A DNA stretch of 6,657 bases from Spirochaetaceae bacterium. Its GTDB lineage: Bacteria; Spirochaetota; Spirochaetia; Treponematales; Breznakiellaceae. This document shows positions 1 to 5,339 of the stretch, in pieces. The translations under genes were made by a program, and so were the position numbers. The notes beneath the pieces are model-generated. The model saw only the letters and a list, made by a program, of their open reading frames with translations, did not search any database and was not told where the DNA came from. Each line of letters starts with the position of its first letter. Position 1 is the stretch's first letter. Where the stretch lies: NCBI GenBank assembly GCA_031278935.1, contig JAITJK010000103.1, forward strand, positions 1-6,657, read 5' to 3'.

Positions 1-134
1 CGCTTTTTCGTCTCCTTAAAGACCCGGGCAAACAGGGTCAAAGCCTTGTGATGACGGAACAAGGGTTCGCGGTTATTGATGCGGGTATGAATTGCATACC
101 ACACCCCATGCTGGAGTAAACGCAATGGTCTCAT
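1..134 (-). CDS. IS200-like / REP-associated (Y1) transposase, N-terminal part, cut by window edge
   Basis: Reading the minus strand from the ATG at 134 down to base 1 gives 44 open codons starting MRPLRLLQHGVWYAIHTRIN and continuing NREPLF. This pattern (basic start, a Gly-x-Trp-Tyr strand, then NNREPLF followed by a helix ending in FKETKK) is the typical N-terminus of the TnpA_REP/RAYT branch of Y1 HUH transposases, which nick and rejoin single-stranded DNA at hairpins. The HUH motif and catalytic Tyr would lie beyond the left edge, so neither activity nor intactness can be judged. The ATG was chosen because family members start just before this strand; the frame stays open upstream to an in-frame TGA at about 214, with a possible GTG at about 182, and no clear ribosome site is seen for either. 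It diverges from cobO. Recognition is from memory of the family, so confidence is moderate. Confidence 0.72.
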   Translation of the reverse strand, partial: MRPLRLLQHGVWYAIHTRINNREPLFRHHKALTLFARVFKETKK

Positions 135-188
135 GGAATATACTATGGCCCGGAGATGCGGTTTTGCTTCAATAACGGACACTATTTT

Positions 189-214
189 GAGCCTATGCCG
201 GAGTATAGGCCCTC
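189..214. repeat. imperfect hairpin in the transposase-cobO spacer
   Basis: The arms GCCTAT (191-196) and ATAGGC (205-210) pair around an 8-base loop. Outer bases GA (189-190) with the G at 191 can pair CTC (212-214) if two bases bulge. A run of seven T follows at 227-233, but 12 bases beyond the hairpin, which is too far for a normal intrinsic terminator of plus-strand transcription. Because it lies just upstream of a REP-associated transposase gene, it could be a REP-like target hairpin. That is a guess, since only one copy is visible. The rest of the 135-265 spacer shows no clear promoter for cobO. Confidence 0.3.
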
Positions 215-265
215 ATACGGTAGCGCTTTTTTTCTCTTTCGGCTATAGTCAAGGAAAGGAATAGG

Positions 266-799
266 ATGATGAGCGGTTTGATCCATCTATATATCGGGAA
301 TGGGAAGGGAAAGACTACCGCAGCGGTGGGCTTGTCCGTGCGAGCAGCGGGACGGGATAAGCAGGTACTCTTTGCCCAGTTTTTGAAGAGTACGGCTACC
401 GGGGAAATCCCGGCCCTGGAAAAGCTTGGTATCCGGGTAGTCCGCTCTTCCCAGGCATTGGGCTTTACCCATCAGATGAATGAAGAGACCAAGGCCCAAT
501 GCAGCCAGGAGCAGGGGAAGATTCTGCACACGGTTCTGGAGGCCCTTGCCCAAGCCGACGGGAAGGCGCTGGACCTAGTAGTCTTGGATGAAGTCTTGGA
601 TGCCCTTAACACGAGGATGCTTGCGGAAGACTCGCTTCGGTCCCTTATAACCGGGAGACCTCCTGAGCTGGAACTGGTACTCACCGGACGCAATCCTCCG
701 ACGTGGCTTGTAGCGGTGGCAGATTATGTTTCGGAAGTTACAAAGATTAAGCATCCCTACGACCGGGGCATACCGGCCCGTATCGGCATAGAATGTTGA
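266..799 (+). CDS. cobO: cob(I)alamin adenosyltransferase (CobO/BtuR/CobA type)
   Basis: This cytoplasmic enzyme transfers the 5'-deoxyadenosyl group of ATP to cob(I)alamin (or cobyrinic acid a,c-diamide), making or salvaging adenosylcobalamin. The 177-residue product has the family's unusual P-loop GNGKGKTT (residues 11-18), the following AAVGLSVRAAG helix, QFLKS (38-42), the acidic VVLDEVLDALN strand (105-115), ELVLTGRNPP (136-145) and the closing KHPYDRGIPARIGIE (162-176). The order and spacing are those of the CobO family. It lacks the N-terminal extension of the roughly 196-residue E. coli BtuR, as many salvage-type members do. Two ATG codons sit in tandem (266 and 269); AAGGAAAGGA at 251-260 serves either, and the first is taken. 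No other cobalamin gene is present, which fits vitamin B12 salvage but does not prove it. Its 3' end converges on the small minus-strand gene, 13 bases apart, with no visible terminator between them. Confidence 0.95.
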   Translation: MMSGLIHLYIGNGKGKTTAAVGLSVRAAGRDKQVLFAQFLKSTATGEIPALEKLGIRVVRSSQALGFTHQMNEETKAQCSQEQGKILHTVLEALAQADGKALDLVVLDEVLDALNTRMLAEDSLRSLITGRPPELELVLTGRNPPTWLVAVADYVSEVTKIKHPYDRGIPARIGIEC

Positions 800-812
800 A
801 CCCGGGAAAGGC

Positions 813-1028
813 CTAACGCTCTTCGGGGTCCTCCTCCTCCTCTGACGGCTGGGGAGCTTTCTTTTTCTTGGGCTCCTTGGTTTTAGGTGTCTTCTGGGCA
901 ACCTTACGGCGGAACTGGGCGACATAAGAAACCAGCGCGAAATAGGCTATCAAGCCCAGCGTTACCCCAATTACCTGCCAGGAGGTGATGGTCTGAATCA
1001 AAAGGTTTTGCAGTTCTTTAGAAATCAT
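813..1028 (-). CDS. small single-pass membrane protein with Lys- then Glu-rich tail, function unknown
   Basis: The 71-residue product has a short amphipathic start (MISKELQNLLIQ), one hydrophobic segment at about residues 17-38 (WQVIGVTLGLIAYFALVSYV), and a 32-residue hydrophilic tail. The tail is first strongly basic (RRK, then PKKKK) and then acidic (EEEEDPEER). The basic patch right after the membrane segment suggests that the tail is cytoplasmic with the N-terminus outside. I do not recognise the family. An in-frame TTG at 1070 would add 14 residues. The ATG at 1028 is preferred because the preceding bases hold a perfect TATAAT and look like promoter, and the protein reads naturally from MISKEL. 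There is no Shine-Dalgarno close to this ATG. The long open frame, membrane segment and ordered charge pattern support a real gene; low complexity of the tail is the main reservation. Confidence 0.62.
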   Translation of the reverse strand: MISKELQNLLIQTITSWQVIGVTLGLIAYFALVSYVAQFRRKVAQKTPKTKEPKKKKAPQPSEEEEDPEER

Positions 1029-1038
1029 GGCGTTATTT

Positions 1039-1044
1039 ATTATA
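1039..1044 (-). promoter_or_regulatory. -10 box of the small membrane protein gene
   Basis: On the minus strand TATAAT matches the sigma70 -10 consensus exactly and ends 10 bases before the ATG at 1028. A possible -35, TTGCAA (1070-1065), lies 20 bases upstream, which is longer than ideal. Transcription would start about 1-4 bases before the ATG, so the message would be leaderless or almost so. Confidence 0.45.
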
Positions 1045-1096
1045 GTACCTACAGATACCAATAATTGCAACTACCTATACAGGGCGCGTCGCTTAC

Positions 1097-1125
1097 AAGA
1101 CAAACCTGGGAAGAAAGGCTATAAT
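1097..1125 (+). promoter_or_regulatory. promoter of the pentapeptide-repeat gene
   Basis: AAGACA (1097-1102, four of six matches to TTGACA) and TATAAT (1120-1125, perfect) are 17 bases apart. The -10 box ends only 5 bases before the ATG at 1131, so transcription would start at or next to the start codon. A GAAAGG stretch at 1113-1118 could act as a distant Shine-Dalgarno for any transcript starting further upstream. Together with the minus-strand box at 1039-1044 it makes this 102-base gap a divergent promoter region. Confidence 0.5.
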
Positions 1126-1130
1126 GCGGT

Positions 1131-1721
1131 ATGTTTACGCCAATTCCTTGTGCCGCTGGGTGCGGACGTACGGCCATTACGGGATCCCAAATCTGCGCGG
1201 TCCATGCCACGGACAGCGAAGCCGAGGTTGCCCGGATTATGGACTATATTCGTCGGCGGGAAACCGTCATCGACCTCAATGCGCCAGGCCTGCACTTTAA
1301 GAACGCTGACTTTTCAGGCTGCCATTTTTACGGCTGTAATTTCAAGGGCTCATCCTTTTCCCGCTGCATCTTTACCAAAACAATGATGCGGATGGTCTTT
1401 TTCGATTTCTCCCATTTTCTGTACTGCGATTTTACAAAATGCGACCTGCAATTTGTCTCCTTTGCCGGGTCTAACGTGCATACCTGTACTTTTGAAGGTT
1501 CCGAACTGCCTCACTGTAATTACGGCGGTACCTATACGGCCCACTGTATCTTCAATAACTCCAATCTGTACAACAGCCGGTTTATCAACGCCAACATCGA
1601 ATACTGTGATTTTATTAACTGCAATGCCAAACGTATAAATTTCATCAAAGCCCGGCAAAAAGGCTTAAGTTTTAAATTAACCAATGTGGCGGAAGCCATA
1701 TTTGAACCGGACCTCTACTAA
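1131..1721 (+). CDS. pentapeptide-repeat protein with N-terminal Cys/His knuckle
   Basis: The 196-residue product has two parts. Residues 7-25 hold C7, C11, C22 and H25 in a CxxxCGR...CxxH arrangement, resembling a small zinc knuckle. From residue 56 to 191 every fifth residue is a core hydrophobic, giving 28 repeats in one unbroken register; 17 of the 28 are Phe (56, 61, 66, 71, 76, 81, 91, 96 and so on). This is the signature of the right-handed quadrilateral beta-helix of pentapeptide-repeat proteins, with about seven coils here. The i-2 position, usually Ala, is often Cys (64, 69, 79, 99, 104, 119, 129, 139, 159, 164). There is no signal peptide, so it should be cytoplasmic. Some family members mimic DNA and protect gyrase (Qnr, MfpA), but nothing seen here points to that, and the actual role is unknown. 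The hydrolase gene follows 30 bases downstream, probably in the same operon. The start is the first ATG after the promoter. Confidence 0.93.
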   Translation: MFTPIPCAAGCGRTAITGSQICAVHATDSEAEVARIMDYIRRRETVIDLNAPGLHFKNADFSGCHFYGCNFKGSSFSRCIFTKTMMRMVFFDFSHFLYCDFTKCDLQFVSFAGSNVHTCTFEGSELPHCNYGGTYTAHCIFNNSNLYNSRFINANIEYCDFINCNAKRINFIKARQKGLSFKLTNVAEAIFEPDLY

Positions 1722-1751
1722 GGAACAGCGCGGCGGGGGCGAAGGAATCCT

Positions 1752-2474
1752 ATGAAGTTGTTTTTTCATTATTGTCCGATCAGTTTTAGCAACTGTTACA
1801 TCCTTGGCGCCGATATGGGTCAGGAGGCCCCAGTCTCCGGCGAACCTGAAGCGGTTCTCATTGATCCGGGGTATATGGACGTGGGTATCATCAATTTCAT
1901 CGAAGATAACGGGTATTACCTGCGGGCCGTGCTGATTACCCATGATCATAAAAATCATATCCGAGGCTTAAAGACCTTGTTGCGGATCTACGATGCGGAT
2001 ATTTATGCGGTCAACCAGATTGTGCTGGATTATAAGACCATCCTCGTCCGGGATCGGGATATATGCCGTGTCGGGCCCTTCACGTTCGAAGTCATCTCCG
2101 TACCCGGCCATTCCCCAGATTCTGCGGTGTTTAAGATCAACAACCTGCTTTTTACCGGAGACGCCCTGAGCGCCGGTCTTGTAGGCCGGACCGCCAGCCG
2201 CTACGGCGCGGCGACCCAGATGACGGCCCTGCAAAACAAGATTTTTTCCCTACCCGGGGACTTTACTATCCTTCCCGGTCATGGCCCGCCTTCGTCCCTG
2301 GATGCGGAGCGTCGCTTTAACGCGGGGATTGAGCTCTACGAACAAAGCAAAACCCACCTGCCTTGGCGGCAGAGCCCCTGGCTGGCTGCGGGGTTAGGTG
2401 GTGGAGCACACCTCACTTCGGGTCTCTCCCGTTCAGTCCCGCTGCCCACCGCAGGCGCCGGGGGGGACGATTAG
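1752..2474 (+). CDS. metallo-beta-lactamase-fold hydrolase, glyoxalase II-like, with altered metal motif
   Basis: The 240-residue product has the MBL-fold landmarks in order: the LIDPG strand (36-40), THDHKNHIRG (63-72) in place of THxHxDHxxG, VPGHSPDS with H120, LFTGDAL with D137, and ILPGHGPP with H177. So H64, H66, H69, H120, D137 and H177 are all present, but the Asp that normally binds the second metal is Asn68. Family members hydrolyse thioesters, lactones, phosphoesters and similar bonds in the cytoplasm; the substrate here is unknown. AAGGA (1742-1746) stands five bases before the ATG. The gene follows the pentapeptide-repeat gene after 30 bases. The last 40 residues (about 200-240) are Gly/Ala/Ser/Pro-rich, look unlike the compact helical end expected, and finish on a run of seven G (2460-2466). 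An alternative-frame stop lies at 2395-2397, so a frameshifted C-terminus is possible. Confidence 0.9.
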   Translation: MKLFFHYCPISFSNCYILGADMGQEAPVSGEPEAVLIDPGYMDVGIINFIEDNGYYLRAVLITHDHKNHIRGLKTLLRIYDADIYAVNQIVLDYKTILVRDRDICRVGPFTFEVISVPGHSPDSAVFKINNLLFTGDALSAGLVGRTASRYGAATQMTALQNKIFSLPGDFTILPGHGPPSSLDAERRFNAGIELYEQSKTHLPWRQSPWLAAGLGGGAHLTSGLSRSVPLPTAGAGGDD

Positions 2475-2498
2475 ATAGCCGTATTGAGGAGGTGTGTT

Positions 2499-2639
2499 AT
2501 GCGTAAACGGTTAGCCCTAGTCCTTGTAGGGGCCTTGATGAGCGTTGCGGTTGCGGCCAAAGAAATCCTGCCCTTTATTTGGAAGTCCATTACCAGAACC
2601 GGGTTTGACACCGGGTTCGCCCTCACCCTGGCGCTTTGA
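2499..2639 (+). CDS. 46-residue secreted or membrane peptide, hypothetical
   Basis: A near-perfect Shine-Dalgarno (GAGGAGGTG, 2486-2494; core AGGAGG six bases before the ATG) precedes a short frame starting MRKRLALVLVGALMSVAVAA. This is a classic signal-peptide or single-membrane-anchor shape: three basic residues, a hydrophobic core, and VAVAA as a possible signal peptidase I site before KE. The remaining 26 residues run KEILPFIWKSITRTGF and on to a TGFDTGFA duplication that comes from a 12-base near-repeat (accgggtttgac, accgggttcgcc). It lies 24 bases after the hydrolase gene and could share its transcript. I do not recognise it. It may be a genuine small exported peptide, or the leftover N-terminus of a longer exported protein whose remainder was lost. 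The strong ribosome site argues that it is or was translated. Confidence 0.5.
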   Translation: MRKRLALVLVGALMSVAVAAKEILPFIWKSITRTGFDTGFALTLAL

Positions 2640-2640
2640 T

Positions 2641-2655
2641 GGGTGCGTCGCACCC
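2641..2655 (+). terminator. GC-rich hairpin after the small peptide gene, possible weak terminator
   Basis: GGGTGC (2641-2646) and GCACCC (2650-2655) form a six-pair stem with a three-base loop, starting two bases after the TGA of the small peptide gene. No T-run follows; instead there are C-rich bases with runs of six C (2653-2658) and seven C (2666-2672). It may pause or end transcription before the sugar operon, or protect the 3' end of the message, but it is not a standard intrinsic terminator. Confidence 0.35.
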
Positions 2656-2693
2656 CCCTGCCACACCCCCCCATATGTCTCCCTAATAAATGG

Positions 2694-2723
2694 TTGACAA
2701 GCGGCAAAGGCACCGCTTATACT
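2694..2723 (+). promoter_or_regulatory. strong sigma70-type promoter of the sugar transport operon
   Basis: TTGACA (2694-2699, perfect -35) and TATACT (2718-2723, five of six) are separated by 18 bases. The predicted start point is near 2730, giving a leader of about 70 bases before the binding-protein ATG at 2799. The -35/-10 spacer carries its own dyad, AAGCGG (2699-2704) and CCGCTT (2713-2718), and the -10 box overlaps a perfect palindrome. A promoter this close to consensus with an overlapping dyad suggests control by repression rather than activation. Confidence 0.85.
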
Positions 2724-2747
2724 GTTATCAACACGTGTTGATAACAG
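2722..2747. promoter_or_regulatory. perfect 26-base palindromic operator at the transcription start
   Basis: The left half CTGTTATCAACAC (2722-2734) is mirrored exactly by GTGTTGATAACAG (2735-2747), 13 pairs with no spacer. It begins inside the -10 box and covers the predicted start point, so a bound dimer would block RNA polymerase. The even symmetry with a central CpG (ACACGTGT) is the usual style of LacI-family operators, and the related Bacillus gan operon is controlled by the LacI-family GanR. That the regulator here is of this family is inference; no regulator gene is in the window. The same dyad could fold as a hairpin only in transcripts starting upstream of it. Confidence 0.85.
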
Positions 2748-2798
2748 GTTTCTGGGGCCGATCTACGAAAGCCCTGGGAGTTAATTAAGGAGACAACC

Positions 2799-3998
2799 AT
2801 GAAAACTGGACGGTTTTTGGCGGCGGCGGCTATCCTGGTGGCCCTCGGAGCTTGTGCGAAAAAAGATGGGGATACCCCAGGCGCGGGGAAGAAGATTGAA
2901 CTGACGGTTTGGGAATCCACCAAGGGTCCCGACGAGTTTATCCGGCAGGCTGGAAAAGCCTACAGTGAAACCCACCCTGAGGTAAAGATTAAGTTCGTGA
3001 ATGTGGAGCTGGGGGATTCGGTTAACCAGATTTCCCTGGACGGCCCTGCAGGGGTTGGGCCTGACCTCTTTGCCGCGCCCCATGATCGCCTGGGGGAACT
3101 GGTAGCTAATGGCCATATTCTGCCCAGGGCTGACACGGCGGGAATCAGCGACCGACTTTTAGCCGCCTGCCGTACCGCCACCACCTATAACGGGAAGGAA
3201 TACGGGTATCCTGTTTCCGCAGAAACCTATGCGCTTTTCTACAACAAGGCCCTTATAAGGGAGAACGAAGTCCCTAAGACCTGGGACGATCTGGTTGCCT
3301 TTATGAAGAATTTCAAGGTCTCCGGGAAGTATCCTTTTATCATGGACGTGGGGAATGCCTATTACACCATCCTCTTTACCACTAAGGGCGCCAACCGTCT
3401 TTTTGGTGAAAACGGTACGGATACCAAAAAGACGAACCTCAATTCCGAAGCCGCCCTTACAGGGATGCGGTTCTTCCAGGAGTTACGGAATATTCTGAAT
3501 GTGCCGGCAGGGGACATCAATACTTCCGTGGCTGACGGCGCGTTTCAGTCGGGGAACGCAGCCATGCATATTTCCGGGCCCTGGAATGTGATGAATTTTA
3601 TCAACGCTGGATTGGATATCGGTGTTGCACCCCTGCCCAGCCTACCCGGAGAAAGTGTCCCGGCAGCTTCTTTCTCCGGTACGCGGGTGATGTTTGTGTC
3701 AGCCTATTCGGATCATGCTGATGAGGCCCATGATTTCGGCGCGTTTTTGGTGAGTCCTGAAATGCAGCGTCTTAGAGCCAACATCACTAATACCCTACCG
3801 GCGATTGACACTCCCACGGATAATCCCTACTCAGGAGGCTTTGTGGAACAGTTAAAGTACGCGTTCCCCATGCCTTCGATCCCGCCTATGGCGAAATTCT
3901 GGGACGCCATGAATGCGGCCAGCGCGAATATCTGGAACGGCGCGGATGTTAAGACCGAGCTTGACGCCTGCAACGCTGTTATTTTGTCGACGAATTAA
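2799..3998 (+). CDS. ABC transporter sugar-binding lipoprotein (MalE/GanS type)
   Basis: This is the extracytoplasmic receptor that captures an oligosaccharide and hands it to the two permeases encoded next. The 399-residue product has a short signal peptide with lipobox LGAC; Cys19 would be the lipidated residue, anchoring the mature protein to a membrane. Family landmarks are ELTVWES (34-40), PDLFAAPHDRLGELV (88-102), GYPVSAETYALFYNK (136-150), PKTWDDL (159-165), ISGPW (258-262) and the late MPSIPPMAKFW (358-368) seen in maltose/cyclodextrin/galacto-oligosaccharide binders. AAGGAG (2787-2792) is six bases before the ATG. It is the first gene of the operon; the MalF-type gene follows after 12 bases. 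The downstream GH42 gene argues for a beta-galacto-oligosaccharide ligand (as for GanS) rather than maltose, but the sequence alone does not settle the ligand. Confidence 0.95.
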   Translation: MKTGRFLAAAAILVALGACAKKDGDTPGAGKKIELTVWESTKGPDEFIRQAGKAYSETHPEVKIKFVNVELGDSVNQISLDGPAGVGPDLFAAPHDRLGELVANGHILPRADTAGISDRLLAACRTATTYNGKEYGYPVSAETYALFYNKALIRENEVPKTWDDLVAFMKNFKVSGKYPFIMDVGNAYYTILFTTKGANRLFGENGTDTKKTNLNSEAALTGMRFFQELRNILNVPAGDINTSVADGAFQSGNAAMHISGPWNVMNFINAGLDIGVAPLPSLPGESVPAASFSGTRVMFVSAYSDHADEAHDFGAFLVSPEMQRLRANITNTLPAIDTPTDNPYSGGFVEQLKYAFPMPSIPPMAKFWDAMNAASANIWNGADVKTELDACNAVILSTN

Positions 3999-4010
3999 AG
4001 GCGGTGCGCT

Positions 4011-5339
4011 ATGGTGGAACAACGGCGCTCCATGACGCGGGGACGCACCAAGGTACTGATAGTGTCCCTCGCGTTTATGGGCTTAGGGCATATCGTTTTC
4101 TTGAAACAGTACCTCAAAGGCATACTCCTTGCCCTTATCGAACTGGGGATGATCCTTTTTTCACCCCGGATAGTTGAGGCCCTGTACCATCTAATTACCT
4201 TGGGTACCCCGAAACCGGATCTTCCCATACGGCAGCGGGACAACTCGGTCTTTATGCTCATCGACGGGGTAATGATGCTGGCCGTGCTGGGCTTGTACCT
4301 GGCCGTGTATGCCATCACGGTCCGTAGCGCCCTGAGAACCTGGGACGAGTCCCGGACACCCGGCAGAATGCACCGGAACAAAAACCCTTTTAACGAACTT
4401 CTCAACAAGGCTTTTCCCCTTTTAGGCCTTAGTCCCGCAGTCCTGCTGATTCTGTTTTTCGTGGTGGTACCCCTGGTATTTTCCGTATTGGTGGCCTTTA
4501 CCAATTATTCCACTCCCGATCATATACCGCCTAATAACACCGTGGACTGGGTGGGCGTCCAAAACTTCGTAGCTATGTTCGGCGGGGAAAAAAGTTGGAC
4601 CGGCGCTTTGGGTCGAGTGGCCCTGTGGACGGCGGTCTGGGCCGCCCTGGCGACGGCTACCTGCTACTTAGGCGGTACGCTGCTTGCGGTGGTACTCCAT
4701 GAAAGCAAGATAAAGGTAATCCCTTTTTTCAGGACCGTCTTTATACTGCCTTACGCCGTACCTGCGGTAGTTTCTATGTTGGTGTGGCAAAACCTGCTCA
4801 ACGGTTCTTTCGGTACGGTCAACCGGACCCTCATGGCCTTGCATATCCTCAAGGAAGGAGCGGTCATCCCTTGGCTTTCCAATCAGTGGCTGGCCAAATT
4901 TACCTGTGTTTTGGTGAATTTCTGGGCTGGCGTTCCGTATTTCATGCTTCTGGTAACGGGCACCCTTACGGCCATACCCCAGGATATTTACGAAGCCTCG
5001 AGCATAGACGGAGCCAATAGTTTTCAGCGGTTTTTCAAGATCACTTTGCCCTTGGTGCTTTACCAGACCATGCCCTTGATAATCATGTCCTTTACCTTCA
5101 ACATAAATAACTTCGGCGCCATATTCTTTCTTACCGGGGGTGCGCCTATCGTGGCCGACACCACTACTACCAGCGCGGCGGGTACGGACATCCTGGTTAC
5201 TTGGATATACAAACTCACCATTACCCTGATGGATTACAAATACGCGTCGGTTTTGGCGGTTATGATATTCATCGTCTTGGCTCCCTTTGCCATCTTTAAT
5301 TTTCGGCGCACCAAATCTTTTAAAGAAGGGAGGGTATAA
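4011..5339 (+). CDS. ABC sugar transporter permease (MalF/GanP type)
   Basis: This is one of two inner-membrane subunits forming the sugar channel. The 442-residue product has about eight to nine hydrophobic segments. An N-terminal block (residues 1-110) carries a basic start, a short hydrophobic pair around a KQYLKG turn (about 14-52) and another segment at about 82-104. The transport core follows, with segments near 141-163, 203-230, 242-260, 296-318, 352-374 and 411-430. The EAA loop that docks the ATPase is clear: EASSIDGANSFQRFFKITLP (328-347). The N-terminal block resembles GanP-like permeases of Gram-positive bacteria, and no long periplasmic loop like that of E. coli MalF is evident. 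AAGGCGG lies at the end of the preceding gene, and the start is 12 bases after that gene's stop. Its TAA shares one base with the next gene's ATG, so the two permeases are translationally coupled. Confidence 0.96.
   Translation: MVEQRRSMTRGRTKVLIVSLAFMGLGHIVFLKQYLKGILLALIELGMILFSPRIVEALYHLITLGTPKPDLPIRQRDNSVFMLIDGVMMLAVLGLYLAVYAITVRSALRTWDESRTPGRMHRNKNPFNELLNKAFPLLGLSPAVLLILFFVVVPLVFSVLVAFTNYSTPDHIPPNNTVDWVGVQNFVAMFGGEKSWTGALGRVALWTAVWAALATATCYLGGTLLAVVLHESKIKVIPFFRTVFILPYAVPAVVSMLVWQNLLNGSFGTVNRTLMALHILKEGAVIPWLSNQWLAKFTCVLVNFWAGVPYFMLLVTGTLTAIPQDIYEASSIDGANSFQRFFKITLPLVLYQTMPLIIMSFTFNINNFGAIFFLTGGAPIVADTTTTSAAGTDILVTWIYKLTITLMDYKYASVLAVMIFIVLAPFAIFNFRRTKSFKEGRV

Noticed and set aside
84..100. 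GGTATG/CATACC inverted repeat inside the transposase fragment
   Set aside because: Six-base arms within coding sequence; expected by chance and with no supporting context.
3..119. Plus-strand open frame at the left edge ending at a TAA (117-119)
   Set aside because: The opposite strand reads as a recognisable transposase start, whereas the plus-strand peptide resembles no family; it is the shadow.
135..265. Possible cobalamin riboswitch before the adenosyltransferase gene
   Set aside because: No B12-box-like sequence and not enough space or paired structure for the roughly 200-base aptamer; only one weak hairpin is present.
1027..1386. 119-codon plus-strand frame overlapping the start of the pentapeptide gene
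   Set aside because: It has a different frame and no domain or repeat, and it overlaps the clearly real pentapeptide frame, so it is a shadow.
1131..1721. Calling the pentapeptide protein a Qnr/MfpA-type gyrase-protecting factor
   Set aside because: It shares only the repeat fold; it carries an extra Cys/His knuckle, and I see no feature specific to the gyrase-binding members.
2653..2672. C6 and C7 runs as a phase-variable switch of the sugar operon promoter, as poly-G runs act near some Treponema pallidum genes
   Set aside because: The runs are short, lie 21 or more bases upstream of the -35 box and do not alter promoter spacing; there is no evidence of length variation.
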